From: Nonomuraea sp. NEAU-A123
GTDB lineage: Bacteria; Actinomycetota; Actinomycetes; Streptosporangiales; Streptosporangiaceae
DNA: 64,000 nucleotides
Direction: 5' to 3'
NCBI RefSeq assembly: GCF_018603905.1
Contig: NZ_JAHFZZ010000002.1
Span: forward strand, 806,001-870,000
Positions 44,078 to 52,386 of this stretch are shown here, piece after piece. Made by a program: the position numbers and the translations under genes. Positions within the stretch are counted from its first letter, which is position 1. The number at the start of each line of letters is the position of its first letter. Below the pieces are notes generated by a model. It worked only from the letters and a program-made list of their open reading frames with translations, did not search any database and was not told the origin of the DNA.

Positions 44078-45583
44078 TTGACCAGGAAGTTCGCCGGAGT
44101 CGCGGTCGCATTGGCCCTCGCTCTCGCCGCATGCGGATCGGACCCGGCGGCCGCGCCCCAGAAGAGCCCGAGCAGCGGCACGGCCGACGCCACGATCGAG
44201 ATCGGTTCCCAGTACGAACCGCAGAACCTCGACAACACGGGCGGCGGCGGCCAAGGCGTGACGGAGGCGTTGAACGGCAACGTCTACGAGGGCCTGTTCA
44301 AGCTCACCGACGCGGGCAAGGTGGAGAACCTCCTGGCGGAGAGCCAGGAGGTGTCCGACGACGGCCTCACCTACACCTTCAAGCTGCGCCAGGGCGTGAA
44401 GTTCCACTCGGGCAAGGCGCTGACCTCCGCGGACGTGAAGCACAGCATCGAGCGGGTCACCGCCGAGGACTCCCAGTCGGCGCGCAAGAGCCAGCTCGAG
44501 GTGATCAAGTCCGTGGCCGCGCCCGACGACCGCACCGTGGTGGTCACGCTGGCGAGCAGGTCGATCTCCCTGGTGTACAACCTCAGCTACGTGTGGATCG
44601 TCAACGCCGACGCCAAGGACCTGGCGACGAGCGAAGACGGCACGGGACCGTACAAACTGGGGGTCTGGAAGCGCGGCTCCACGCTCAGCCTCGAGCCCTT
44701 CCCCGGCTACTGGGGGCCGCGGCCGGCCAACGGCGGCGTGGTGTTCCACTACTTCACCGAGGCCACCGCGCTCAACAACGCGTTGCTGACCGGCGCCGTG
44801 GACATCGTCACCAGCGAGCAGAGCCCGGACGCGCTGGGCCAGTTCACCGGCAACGCCGACTACAAGGTCAGCGAGGGCCACTCCACGACCAAACTGCTGC
44901 TCGCCTTCAACGACAGGAAGGCGCCGTTCGACAAGCCGCTGGTGCGCAAGGCCGTCTCCTCCGCGATCGACGACGCCAAGCTGCTGGAGTCGATCTGGGC
45001 GGGCCACGGCAGCCTGATCGGCTCGATGGTGCCGCCCACGGACCCGTGGTACGAGGACCTGACCACGATCGACCCGTACGACGTGGAGCTGGCCAAGCGG
45101 CAGCTCGCAGAGGCCGGGTACGCCAAGGGCTTCCGCTTCACCCTCGACACGCCCAACTACGACCCGCACCCGACGGCGGCCACGTTCATCAAGAGCGAGC
45201 TGGCCAAGGTCGGCATCACCGTCGACATCAACGTGATCACCGCCGACGAGTGGTACAGCAAGGTGTTCAAGAACCACGACTTCGCCGCCACCTTGCAGGA
45301 GCACGTCAACGACCGCGACGTGGTCTGGTACGGCAATCCGGACTTCTACTGGGGTTACGACAACAAGCAGGTCACCGACTGGATCAAGCAGGCGGAGCAG
45401 GCGAAGACCGCCGAGGAGCAGACCGGGCTGCTGAAGAAGGCCAACAGGCAGATCGCCGAGGACGCGGCCAGCGACTGGCTCTACCTGTATCCGCAGATCG
45501 TCGTGGCCTCCTCGAAGCTGTCGGGCTACCCGGTCAACGGCCTGAACTCGCAGTTCTCCGCGTACGGGATCAAAAAGGGCTGA
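44078..45583 (+). CDS. Peptide/organosulfur ABC substrate-binding lipoprotein (family 5)
   Basis: 501 residues. TTG start 44078 (AGGAG five bases upstream) gives a clean lipoprotein signal TRKFAGVAVALALALAAC with lipid-modified Cys19; the frame can extend to an ATG at 44000, but that would bury the signal. SBP_bac_5 blocks: TYTFKLRQGVKFHSGKALTS, NALLTGAVDIVTSEQSPDAL, KPLVRKAVSSAIDDAKLLES. It heads a five-gene importer unit in the classic Dpp order. Confidence 0.9.
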   Translation: MTRKFAGVAVALALALAACGSDPAAAPQKSPSSGTADATIEIGSQYEPQNLDNTGGGGQGVTEALNGNVYEGLFKLTDAGKVENLLAESQEVSDDGLTYTFKLRQGVKFHSGKALTSADVKHSIERVTAEDSQSARKSQLEVIKSVAAPDDRTVVVTLASRSISLVYNLSYVWIVNADAKDLATSEDGTGPYKLGVWKRGSTLSLEPFPGYWGPRPANGGVVFHYFTEATALNNALLTGAVDIVTSEQSPDALGQFTGNADYKVSEGHSTTKLLLAFNDRKAPFDKPLVRKAVSSAIDDAKLLESIWAGHGSLIGSMVPPTDPWYEDLTTIDPYDVELAKRQLAEAGYAKGFRFTLDTPNYDPHPTAATFIKSELAKVGITVDINVITADEWYSKVFKNHDFAATLQEHVNDRDVVWYGNPDFYWGYDNKQVTDWIKQAEQAKTAEEQTGLLKKANRQIAEDAASDWLYLYPQIVVASSKLSGYPVNGLNSQFSAYGIKKG

Positions 45584-46542
45584 TGGCGCGCTACCTGCTG
45601 CGCCGCACCGCCTTCCTGCTCGGTTCGCTGCTGCTGGCGGCTTCGCTGCTGTTCGTGCTGCTGCGGCTGCTGCCCGGCGATCCGTCGAACGCGTTGCTGC
45701 CCATGGGCGCGACGCCGGAGCAGATCGCGGCGGCGCGCCGCCAGACCGGCTCGGACCTGACGCTGCCCGAGCAGTACGCCGCGTGGCTGGGCGGGCTCGT
45801 CCGGCTCGATCTCGGCACCTCCTACGTCAGCAGGCTGCCGGTCGGCGGCGAGATCGCCGCCCGGCTGGCGGTCACCGTGCCGCTGACGCTGCTGGCCTTC
45901 GTCCTGGCCGTGGTGGTGGCGGTGCCGGTCGGTTTCCTGACCGCCCGTCGGGCCGAGCGCTGGTACGGGCCGCTGCTCAGCGGGTTCGCGCAGCTCGGCA
46001 TCGCGGTGCCGGTGTTCTGGATCGGCATGCTGCTGGTGACGGTGTTCGCGCTGCGCCTGCGGCTGCTGCCGGCCGGTGGGTTCCCGCGCGAGGACTGGGC
46101 CGAGCCGGGTCGCGCGCTGGCGGCGCTGGTGCTGCCGGTCGTCGCCATCGCGCTGGTCATGTCGGCCTCGCTCATCAGGTACGTCCGCTCGGCGACGCTG
46201 GAGGTGCTGGGCAGCGACCATATGCGTACCGCGCGGGCGCTGGGCGAGTCGTTCGCCGGCGCCATGTGGCGGCACGGCCTGCGCAACGCGGCGGCGCCCG
46301 TCATCTCGATCCTCGGCATCGAGCTGGCCACCACGTTCCTCGGCGCGGTGGTGGTGGAGAGCGTGTTCGCGCTGCCGGGGCTCGGCGCCCTGCTGGTCGA
46401 GGGCATCGCCGAGCACGACTATCCGGTGATCCAGGGCGTGCTCGCGGTCAGCACGCTGGCGGTCCTGGTGATCGGGTTCGCCGCCGACATCGCGCAACGC
46501 CTGGTCGATCCCCGCCTGCGCACCCGGCTGGGGCGGCCGTGA
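45583..46542 (+). CDS. ABC transporter permease (DppB type)
   Basis: 319 residues: YLLRRTAFLLGSLLLAASLL at the N terminus, LLPGDPSNALLP, DLGTSYVSRLPV, six helices, and EAA-like MRTARALGESFAGAMWRHGL before RNAAAPVISILG. Start overlaps the binding-protein stop (TGATG). Confidence 0.93.
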   Translation: MARYLLRRTAFLLGSLLLAASLLFVLLRLLPGDPSNALLPMGATPEQIAAARRQTGSDLTLPEQYAAWLGGLVRLDLGTSYVSRLPVGGEIAARLAVTVPLTLLAFVLAVVVAVPVGFLTARRAERWYGPLLSGFAQLGIAVPVFWIGMLLVTVFALRLRLLPAGGFPREDWAEPGRALAALVLPVVAIALVMSASLIRYVRSATLEVLGSDHMRTARALGESFAGAMWRHGLRNAAAPVISILGIELATTFLGAVVVESVFALPGLGALLVEGIAEHDYPVIQGVLAVSTLAVLVIGFAADIAQRLVDPRLRTRLGRP

Positions 46543-47333
46543 AGGGGTTCGTCGCGGGCTGCGTCCTGGTCGGGGTGGTGCTCGCCTTGGCCGCCGTGTC
46601 GCTGGTGTGGCTGCCGTACGATCCGGCCGACACCTCGGGCGCCCGGCTGGTCCCGCCGGGCGGCGCGCACCTGCTGGGCACCGACAAGCTGGGCCGAGAT
46701 CTGCTCACCCACCTCATGATCGGCGCCCGCATCGCACTGACGGCCGGGGCCGGGTCCGTACTGCTCGGGGGTGTGCTCGGGGTGGCGGCGGGGCTGGCCG
46801 CCGGATTCGCGACGCGGTGGCTGGACGACGCGCTGGCGGCGGCGCTCGACGCGCTCATCGCCTTTCCGACGCTGCTGCTGGCCATGCTGGTGGTGGCGGT
46901 GCGCGAGGCGTCGCTCGGCTCGGCGGTGCTGGCGATCGGGCTGGCCATGTCGGCGGTGGTGGCCCGTTTGACCAGGATCCTGGTCAAACGGGTGCTCGCG
47001 CAGGACTACATCACGGCGGCCCGCACATCAGGCAGCTCATGGCCCCGGGTGATCGTCGAGCACGTGCTGCCGAACATCTGGCCGACGCTCCTGGTCAACC
47101 TGGCCCTCCAGTTCGGCCTGGCGGTGCTGGCCGAGGCGTCGCTGTCCTACCTCGGCCTCGGCCCGCCCCCGCCGAACGCCTCCTGGGGCCGGCTGCTGCA
47201 CGAGGCGCAGGCCACCGTGCTCACCGCGCCGGTCGGCGCCATCGCGCCGGGCATTCTGCTGGTCGTGCTCGTCGTCGGCGTGAACCTGGTCGCCGACGGC
47301 CTGCGCGACCTCGCACCGGGGAGGAGCCGATGA
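46539..47333 (+). CDS. ABC transporter permease (DppC type)
   Basis: 264 residues: an initial helix, the DppC motif HLLGTDKLGRDLLTHLMIGA, helices around residues 70-140, and the EAA loop TAARTSGSSWPRVIVEHVLP followed by NIWPTLLVNLALQ. GTG start overlapping the upstream stop (GTGA); coupled to the following ATPase gene in the same way. Confidence 0.93.
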   Translation: MKGFVAGCVLVGVVLALAAVSLVWLPYDPADTSGARLVPPGGAHLLGTDKLGRDLLTHLMIGARIALTAGAGSVLLGGVLGVAAGLAAGFATRWLDDALAAALDALIAFPTLLLAMLVVAVREASLGSAVLAIGLAMSAVVARLTRILVKRVLAQDYITAARTSGSSWPRVIVEHVLPNIWPTLLVNLALQFGLAVLAEASLSYLGLGPPPPNASWGRLLHEAQATVLTAPVGAIAPGILLVVLVVGVNLVADGLRDLAPGRSR

Positions 47334-48121
47334 CGCTGCTGGACGTCGATGACCTGTCGGTACGCCAGGCCGACGGCCACGAGCTGCTCCACGGCCTGTC
47401 GTTCACGCTGGCGCGCGGCGAGCGGCTGGGCCTGATCGGCGAATCCGGCTCGGGCAAGTCGCTGACCGCGCTGGCCATTCTGAGCCTGCTTCCGGCGGGC
47501 CTGACCGCCCATGGCAGCGTGCTGGTGTCCGGTACGCAGGTCGTCGGCGCGGCGGACCGGCGGCTGGACCGCGTCCGCGGCCGGGCCGTGAGCGCGGTGT
47601 TCCAGGAGCCACTCATGGCGCTGGACCCGCTAATGCGCATCGGCAGGCAGATCGCCGGGCCCCTCCGGCGCCGGCGCGGACTGCGGGGCGCGGCGTTGCG
47701 GGCCGCCGTCCTGGCGGCGCTGGAGGAGGTACGCCTGCCGGAACGGATCGCGAGCGCGTACCCGCACGAGGTCTCCGGCGGCCAGCGGCAGCGCGCGGCC
47801 ATCGCCATGGCGCTGGCCTGCGAGCCGGACCTGCTGATCGCCGACGAGCCGACCACGGCGCTCGACGTGAGCGTGCAGGCCGAAGTACTTGCGCTGCTCG
47901 ACGGCCTGGTCGCCGAGAAGGGGATGGCGCTGCTGTTCATCGGCCACGACCTCGCCGTGGTCGCCGGCGTGGCGGACCGGTTGATCGTGCTCAGGGACGG
48001 CGCGGTGGTGGAGTCGGGAAGGACGGAGGACATCGTGAAGGAGCCGCGGCACACCTACACGCGCTCGCTGGTACACAGCGCGTGGGAGTTCGAGGCCGAG
48101 CTCGATCGGCTGGCGCCGTGA
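47330..48121 (+). CDS. Peptide-type ABC ATPase (DppD type)
   Basis: 263 residues: Walker A GESGSGKSL, Q-loop SAVFQEPLMALDPLMRIG, signature VSGGQRQR, Walker B LLIADEPTTALDVS, H-loop FIGHDLAVVAG and the tail EPRHTYTRSLVHS. First of the two separate ATPases; contrast the fused version at 23285-24928. Confidence 0.93.
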   Translation: MTLLDVDDLSVRQADGHELLHGLSFTLARGERLGLIGESGSGKSLTALAILSLLPAGLTAHGSVLVSGTQVVGAADRRLDRVRGRAVSAVFQEPLMALDPLMRIGRQIAGPLRRRRGLRGAALRAAVLAALEEVRLPERIASAYPHEVSGGQRQRAAIAMALACEPDLLIADEPTTALDVSVQAEVLALLDGLVAEKGMALLFIGHDLAVVAGVADRLIVLRDGAVVESGRTEDIVKEPRHTYTRSLVHSAWEFEAELDRLAP

Positions 48122-48888
48122 CCATCCTGGAGACCCGGTCGGTCGGGTTCGCGTACCGAGGCGGGGCGCCTGTGCTCTCCGACGTCTCGGTCGCCGTGTC
48201 GCCGGGGCGCAACCTGGCGCTGGTGGGCGAGTCGGGCGCGGGCAAGACGACGCTGCTGCGGCTGCTGCTGGGCCTGGCCAGGCCCAGCAGCGGCGAGGTG
48301 CTCTTCGACGGCCGTTCCCTGCGCCCGGACCGCGAGTTCCGGCGCAGCGTCCAGCCGGTGTTCCAGGATCCGTACTCGTCGCTGGATCCCCGGCAACGTG
48401 TGGACCGCATCGTGTCGGAGCCGCTGCGCGCGATGCGGATCGGCGCCCGCGACGAGATCGGCGACCGGGTGGCGCAGACGCTGCGGGCGGTCGGCCTGCC
48501 CGCGGACGCCGCCCGCCGCTATCCGCATGAGTTCTCCGGCGGACAGCGGCAGCGCATCGCGATCGCCAGGGCCATCGTGTGTGAGCCGCGGATCTTGCTG
48601 GCCGACGAGCCGGTCAGCGCGCTGGACGTCACCACCCGCGTGCGCCTGGTGGAGTTGCTGCGCGAGCTGAACACCGCCAGAGACCTGACGGTGGTGATGG
48701 TCTCGCACGACCTGGCCGTGGTCGCCGCCCTGTGCGACGAGATCGCCGTACTCGACCGGGGGCGGATCGTGGAGCGGGGGCCGAGCGCCGACGTACTCGG
48801 CTCGCCCCGCCATCCCCACACACGCCGGCTCGTCGCGAGCGTGCCACGGCTGCGCCGGAGCTCCGGCCCGCCCGGTGAAGGGCGATGA
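48118..48888 (+). CDS. Peptide-type ABC ATPase (DppF type)
   Basis: 256 residues: Walker A GESGAGKTT, Q-loop QPVFQDPYSSLDPRQRV, signature FSGGQRQR, Walker B ILLADEPVSALDVT, H-loop VSHDLAVVAAL and SPRHPHTRRLVAS. GTG start overlaps the preceding stop. An ATGA start codon for a further gene follows at 48885, but that frame soon runs into tetR debris and is not convincing. Confidence 0.93.
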   Translation: MTILETRSVGFAYRGGAPVLSDVSVAVSPGRNLALVGESGAGKTTLLRLLLGLARPSSGEVLFDGRSLRPDREFRRSVQPVFQDPYSSLDPRQRVDRIVSEPLRAMRIGARDEIGDRVAQTLRAVGLPADAARRYPHEFSGGQRQRIAIARAIVCEPRILLADEPVSALDVTTRVRLVELLRELNTARDLTVVMVSHDLAVVAALCDEIAVLDRGRIVERGPSADVLGSPRHPHTRRLVASVPRLRRSSGPPGEGR

Positions 48889-48921
48889 ACGGCTACCCCC
48901 AGATCGCCCGCAACAGCGCTC

Positions 48922-49360
48922 TCACCGCCCAATTACCCCCGGCGCCGCCGGCCGATCAGCAGCGGCATGACGTGCGTGCTCAAGACCGGCCGACGGACCC
49001 TCACCCGGGCGGCGGACCAGAGACGCGAGGACGATCTCTTGTGCCGCGCGGACCGTGGCCGCGAAGGCGTCCGGGTCCCGGCCGATGCGTTCGGCGCCCG
49101 CGCGCATGACACCGGACAGCAGCTCCACCGTGAGGTGCACATCGCCGACGTCGCGGAACTCCCCGCGCGCGATGCCGGCCCGGACGACGTTCTCCACCTC
49201 GACCACGATCGCGTGGAACGGGCTGTCCGGCCCCTTCGGCACCTCGGCGAACGGAAGACCGGAGCCCGGCCGGAACATCAGCTGCATGACCTGGTCCGTG
49301 TATGCCTCCAGGACCGCCACGATGATCTCCCGCATCCGCTCCGCGGCCGGGTCCGCGGAC
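48922..49360 (-). pseudogene. TetR regulator gene fragment, C-terminal half
   Basis: Minus-strand reading gives a TetR ligand-binding domain: MREIIVAVLEAYTDQVMQLM, VVEVENVVRAGIARGEFRDV, HLTVELLSGVMRAGAERIG and a C-terminal helix to about 48922. The helix-turn-helix half, expected upstream of about 49360, is absent. Beyond that point the sequence becomes an unrelated gene half on the other strand. Without a DNA-binding domain it cannot act as a repressor. Confidence 0.65.
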
Positions 49361-49741
49361 CGCGCGGCGATCGAGGAGATCGCGCAGAGCACGCTGACGG
49401 CCCTGCGCGACCACCTTCGGGCCGGCGCGGCCGAGCAAGTGCCGCGCTGGGAGGTGCTGCTGAGCATGGTGCGCCACTGCGCCGGGCGGCCCCTGGCGCT
49501 GCTCAGCTCGCTGCCGGAGGCCTCGCCGCAGTCGGACGCGCGCCAGGGGCTCGTCCGGGAGATCGACAGTCCGCTGGGGACCATCGTCGAGCAGGCGCAG
49601 CAGGAGGGCAGCCTGCGTCGCGACCTCACGCCGGAGCAGGTCATCGGGCTGCTCAACGTCGCCATCTGCCGCCCCGGCGCCCGCGCCGACGACCCCCTCA
49701 CCACGGTCATGCTCGACGGGCTCAAAGCGCCCGCCCCGTAG
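49345..49741 (+). pseudogene. Second TetR gene fragment, C-terminal half
   Basis: Plus-strand reading gives another TetR effector domain: AIEEIAQSTLTALRDHLRAG, VPRWEVLLSMVRHCAGRPLA, LGTIVEQAQQEGSLRRDLTP and EQVIGLLNVAICRPG, ending at 49741. Its N-terminal helix-turn-helix is missing too. The two fragments meet back to back around the self-complementary decamer GTCCGCGGAC at 49351-49360. Confidence 0.65.
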
Positions 49742-49744
49742 CGG

Positions 49745-49812
49745 GACAACGGAACGGTTGGTCGATGGCCGACCATGGTTCCCGTTGCCCGGCGAGGATG
49801 TTGCCGTAGTGC
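49745..49812 (-). pseudogene. Aminoglycoside phosphotransferase-like gene fragment
   Basis: About 22 residues on the minus strand, EVWDLHYGNILAGQREPWSA followed by ID, match the catalytic/Mg-binding loop of APH(6)-type kinases (usually GDLHxxNVLxxxREPWLxID). Everything else of that gene is gone. It lies between tetR debris and an LLM fragment. Confidence 0.5.
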
Positions 49813-49858
49813 AGATCCCAGACTTCAGCTACGAATGCGCGACGGCTGCTGAGCTTCG
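49813..49858 (+). pseudogene. LLM gene fragment matching 38280-39299 gene
   Basis: About 40 bp are nearly identical to 38687-38728 inside the LLM gene, including an exact 21-base run, CGACGGCTGCTGAGCTTCGTC, shared with that gene. One 2-base gap and three substitutions separate the rest. It overlaps the last codons of the OsmC gene on the other strand. Confidence 0.65.
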
Positions 49859-50371
49859 TCGGGTCCGGACCACCGTTCCACTGACCGGCTGTGGGTTGCG
49901 GATCAGGTTGAGTATCGGGCATACCCGCTCGACCTCGGCATGCAGTCTGGCCAGTTCCTCATCCGCGGCAGGCGAGTCGATCAGCACCTCGTAGCGGAAG
50001 TTGTGCGGGTAGACCGGGATGTCACCGTCGCCCGGCTGCTGGGCTCGAGGGTCGTACTCGGCGTGCACGTCCACCTCGAGCGCGTCGATCGGCACCGCCA
50101 GTTCGGCCGCCTTGATGAGGAAGATGTGGGTGACGCAACTGCCGAGCACACCGGCCTGGAGTTCGGGGGAGGTGGGGCCGAGGTCGTAGCCGGCGAAGTC
50201 GGGGCCGCTGTCGCTGATGATCTGGAAGTCCCGGATCCTGACGCGCCGGATTCCGCTGCGGCCCTCGGCGGTGACGTGGGCGTGCAGCGGGACCGGCCCG
50301 GCGGCGGGCGCCTCCCGGCGGGCCAGCAGGGCCGTGCGCTTGTGCGACAGGTACTCGCGTAGGGTGCTCAT
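49829..50371 (-). CDS. OsmC family protein
   Basis: 180 residues with the OsmC/Ohr fold and both peroxidatic-type cysteines: Cys79 in LQAGVLGSCVTHIFLIKAAE and Cys151 in VERVCPILNLIRNPQPVSG. OsmC proteins reduce organic hydroperoxides or handle thiol-reactive compounds. The last ten residues (RRSSAAVAHS) are antisense to the LLM fragment, so the natural C terminus has probably been replaced. It is the final gene of the 55137-49829 unit. Confidence 0.85.
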   Translation of the reverse strand: MSTLREYLSHKRTALLARREAPAAGPVPLHAHVTAEGRSGIRRVRIRDFQIISDSGPDFAGYDLGPTSPELQAGVLGSCVTHIFLIKAAELAVPIDALEVDVHAEYDPRAQQPGDGDIPVYPHNFRYEVLIDSPAADEELARLHAEVERVCPILNLIRNPQPVSGTVVRTRRSSAAVAHS

Positions 50372-50387
50372 GGTCTTCTCTTCCTGG

Positions 50388-51008
50388 TCAGCGCAGGGTC
50401 ACGGGGCCGAGTGGAGTGTCGATCACGGCGCGCAGCACCGCTTCGGGTCCTTGTGAGATGTCGAGCCGGACGCCGAGAGCGGCCAGGTCGCGCCGCAGCG
50501 CGTCCGGGGCCGGGTGTACGGCGGAGAAGGAGGTCAGGCCCACCAGGGGCAGGTCCGAGTCCGCGGGGTGGGGGGTGGCGCCCCAGTCGATGAGGAACGG
50601 CACCGGCCTGACCGCCGCCGGGTCCGCACGCCGGGTGAGCCGCCACTCCAGCAGCTCGCCTGCCGGGGTGCGTCTGGACAGGGGGTGTACGTCGCCGGGG
50701 TCGTAGTCCTGCTCGCGGGCCTGCCGCACCGCCTTGTCCAAGTCGTGCGGGCGTACGGCCCAGGCGGCGAGCCGCGGCTCGGTGAGAGTTTCCAGGCCGA
50801 AGGCCCGCGGCCGTACGGACGCCTCGGGGTCGGGCCCGATGATCTCCAGGTAGGAGCCGGGGCCGAACCGGACGAGGTGATTGGCGGTGCCTCCAGGATG
50901 GCTGCCTCCGGCCACCGGGCGGACTCCGGTTCGCTCGGCGAACTCGGCGACTCCCGCGGCGAGGTCGGGCACCGCGTAAACGAGGTGGTCGAGCTGTGGT
51001 TCTGTCAC
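50388..51008 (-). CDS. Glyoxalase-like (VOC) domain protein
   Basis: 206 residues with the Glyoxalase_3 pattern: LDHLVYAVPDLAAGVAEFAE, HPGGTANHLVRFGPGSYLEI, then WAVRPHDLDKAVRQAREQ and FLIDWGATPHPADSDLP. His and Glu in LDHLVY and YLEIIG are placed as metal ligands. The substrate is unknown. GTG 51008 gives the family N terminus. It lies downstream of operator E, separated by a fragment of a binding-protein gene. Confidence 0.85.
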   Translation of the reverse strand: MTEPQLDHLVYAVPDLAAGVAEFAERTGVRPVAGGSHPGGTANHLVRFGPGSYLEIIGPDPEASVRPRAFGLETLTEPRLAAWAVRPHDLDKAVRQAREQDYDPGDVHPLSRRTPAGELLEWRLTRRADPAAVRPVPFLIDWGATPHPADSDLPLVGLTSFSAVHPAPDALRRDLAALGVRLDISQGPEAVLRAVIDTPLGPVTLR

Positions 51009-51061
51009 TGGTCCGCCTTCACGGTGGTTCGCAGGCCGAGAGCATGAAGAACGCGGCGGCG

Positions 51062-51148
51062 TGGATGGTCCCACCTCGTGGCGATCCACGGCTCGATCTC
51101 CAGCATCTGCGGGTTCTGCCAGGTCAGCTTGTCGGTGATCTGGTTATG
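51062..51148 (-). pseudogene. Family 5 substrate-binding protein gene fragment
   Basis: Minus-strand reading gives NQITDKLTWQNPQMLEIEPW then IATRW, closely matching NNITDKLTWQDPKTGEITPW of the binding protein at 26735-28450. At DNA level 51117-51142 is nearly identical to that gene. Only about 28 codons survive, just downstream of operator E. Confidence 0.7.
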
Positions 51149-51193
51149 AGGGCACTGCCCTTTCATCAACGCTTGCGACTCAAAGCCACTATA

Positions 51194-51212
51194 ACCTACC
51201 TAAATAGTAGAG
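51194..51212. promoter_or_regulatory. Operator E, degenerate copy
   Basis: ACCTAC, spacer CTAAATA, GTAGAG: left arm perfect, right arm four of six. It lies between the stop of the LLM gene at 51220 and the binding-protein fragment, so it once served the deleted transporter gene and may now drive the VOC and OsmC genes. Confidence 0.6.
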
Positions 51213-51219
51213 AATAATT

Positions 51220-52386
51220 TCACGACAAATCCGCGTAGCGGCTGGCCGGGCGTGGCAGGCCGAGCAGCCCGCGCAGGGTGGCGGCCTCGTACTCGTGCCG
51301 GAACACCCCGCGTTCCCGCAGCTCGACCGTAAGGCCGCGGGCGATCTGCGCCAGGTCGTACGGCAGTGCGCCCGGCCGCAGCCGGAATCCCTGGATGCCC
51401 GCCCGCCGCCATTCCAGCAGCAGGTCGGCGAGTTCCCGGACGGTGCCGGTGAAGATCGCGGCGTCGGAGACGAGTTCGGCCCCGTCCAGTTCGTCCAGGC
51501 GCGCCTTGCGCCGGGCCGCGTCCTCCCCCAGGAAGACGACCAGGTCGGCGAAGATCTTCAGCTCCGCGGACAGCCCTCGGATCTCCTCGACGATGTCGCG
51601 CGCCTGCTCGGCCGAGTGCGGCGTGACGTACACGATGTCGGCACTGCTCGCGGCGAACTCGTACGGCAGCCGCGCGTGCGCCAGCGCGGTCACGACCGGC
51701 TGCCCCTGCGGCGGGCGCGGCGTGATCGACGGGCCCTTCACCGAGAAGAACCGCCCAGCGAAGTCGGCGTAGTGGAGCTTGTCCCGATCGATGAACCGGC
51801 CGGTGGCCAGGTCGCGGATCTCGGCGTCGTCCTCCCAGCTGTCCCAGAGCCGCCGCGCCACCTCAACCGCGTCGGCGGCCTCGGCGAACAGGTCGCGCAC
51901 GTGCGGATCTCCGGACAGGTCCACGCCGCCCGGCCGGTTCAGGACCAGGTCCAGGGGTGGGAACTCCCTACGGCCGAAGTGCCGCGCCTCGGAGGCGCGC
52001 GGGGAGATCTGCGGCCGCCAACCGGCCCGGCCCTGGCTGACGTGGTCAAGGGTGGCGATGCCGATGGCCACGTGGAAGGGCTCGGTGTGCGTGGTGGTGG
52101 CCGTCGGCACCAGACCGATCCGGCTGGTGAGCGGGGCCAGCCGGGCCGCGAGCAGCACGGCGTCGAAGCGGCCCCGCACCTGGTCGTTCCGGTCGTCGGG
52201 CGCGTCGGGCAGAGTGGACTGCAGGCCGAGCGCGTCCTCGATGGTGACGAAGTCGAGCAGCCCTTGCTCGGCCTCGGCCACGAGTCCCGCCCAGTGGCGG
52301 GCGGAAAAGACGTCCGCCGGGGACTCGCGCCAGGCGGCGGGGTGCCAGCCCGCGCCGTCCAGGGCCACGGCCAGGTGCAACGTCAT
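51220..52386 (-). CDS. NtaA/DszA-type LLM monooxygenase
   Basis: 388 residues: LHLAVALDGAGWHPAAWRES, EQGLLDFVTIEDALGL, TSRIGLVPTATTTHTEPFHV, ATLDHVSQGRAGWRPQISPR (in place of GWNVVT, so a variant flavin loop), and RERGVFRHEYEAATLRGLLG. It is coupled by ATGA to the preceding LLM gene and probably shares its flavin reductase. Substrate unknown. Confidence 0.86.
   Translation of the reverse strand: MTLHLAVALDGAGWHPAAWRESPADVFSARHWAGLVAEAEQGLLDFVTIEDALGLQSTLPDAPDDRNDQVRGRFDAVLLAARLAPLTSRIGLVPTATTTHTEPFHVAIGIATLDHVSQGRAGWRPQISPRASEARHFGRREFPPLDLVLNRPGGVDLSGDPHVRDLFAEAADAVEVARRLWDSWEDDAEIRDLATGRFIDRDKLHYADFAGRFFSVKGPSITPRPPQGQPVVTALAHARLPYEFAASSADIVYVTPHSAEQARDIVEEIRGLSAELKIFADLVVFLGEDAARRKARLDELDGAELVSDAAIFTGTVRELADLLLEWRRAGIQGFRLRPGALPYDLAQIARGLTVELRERGVFRHEYEAATLRGLLGLPRPASRYADLS

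Noticed and set aside
48885-49109. Small gene starting with ATGA overlap after the DppF-type ATPase
   Set aside because: After about 15 residues the frame is antisense to a tetR fragment and becomes Arg/Pro-rich; no domain or conservation visible.
49722-49922. 66-codon minus-strand gene
   Set aside because: It is a composite of a phosphotransferase fragment and antisense LLM fragment, not one protein.
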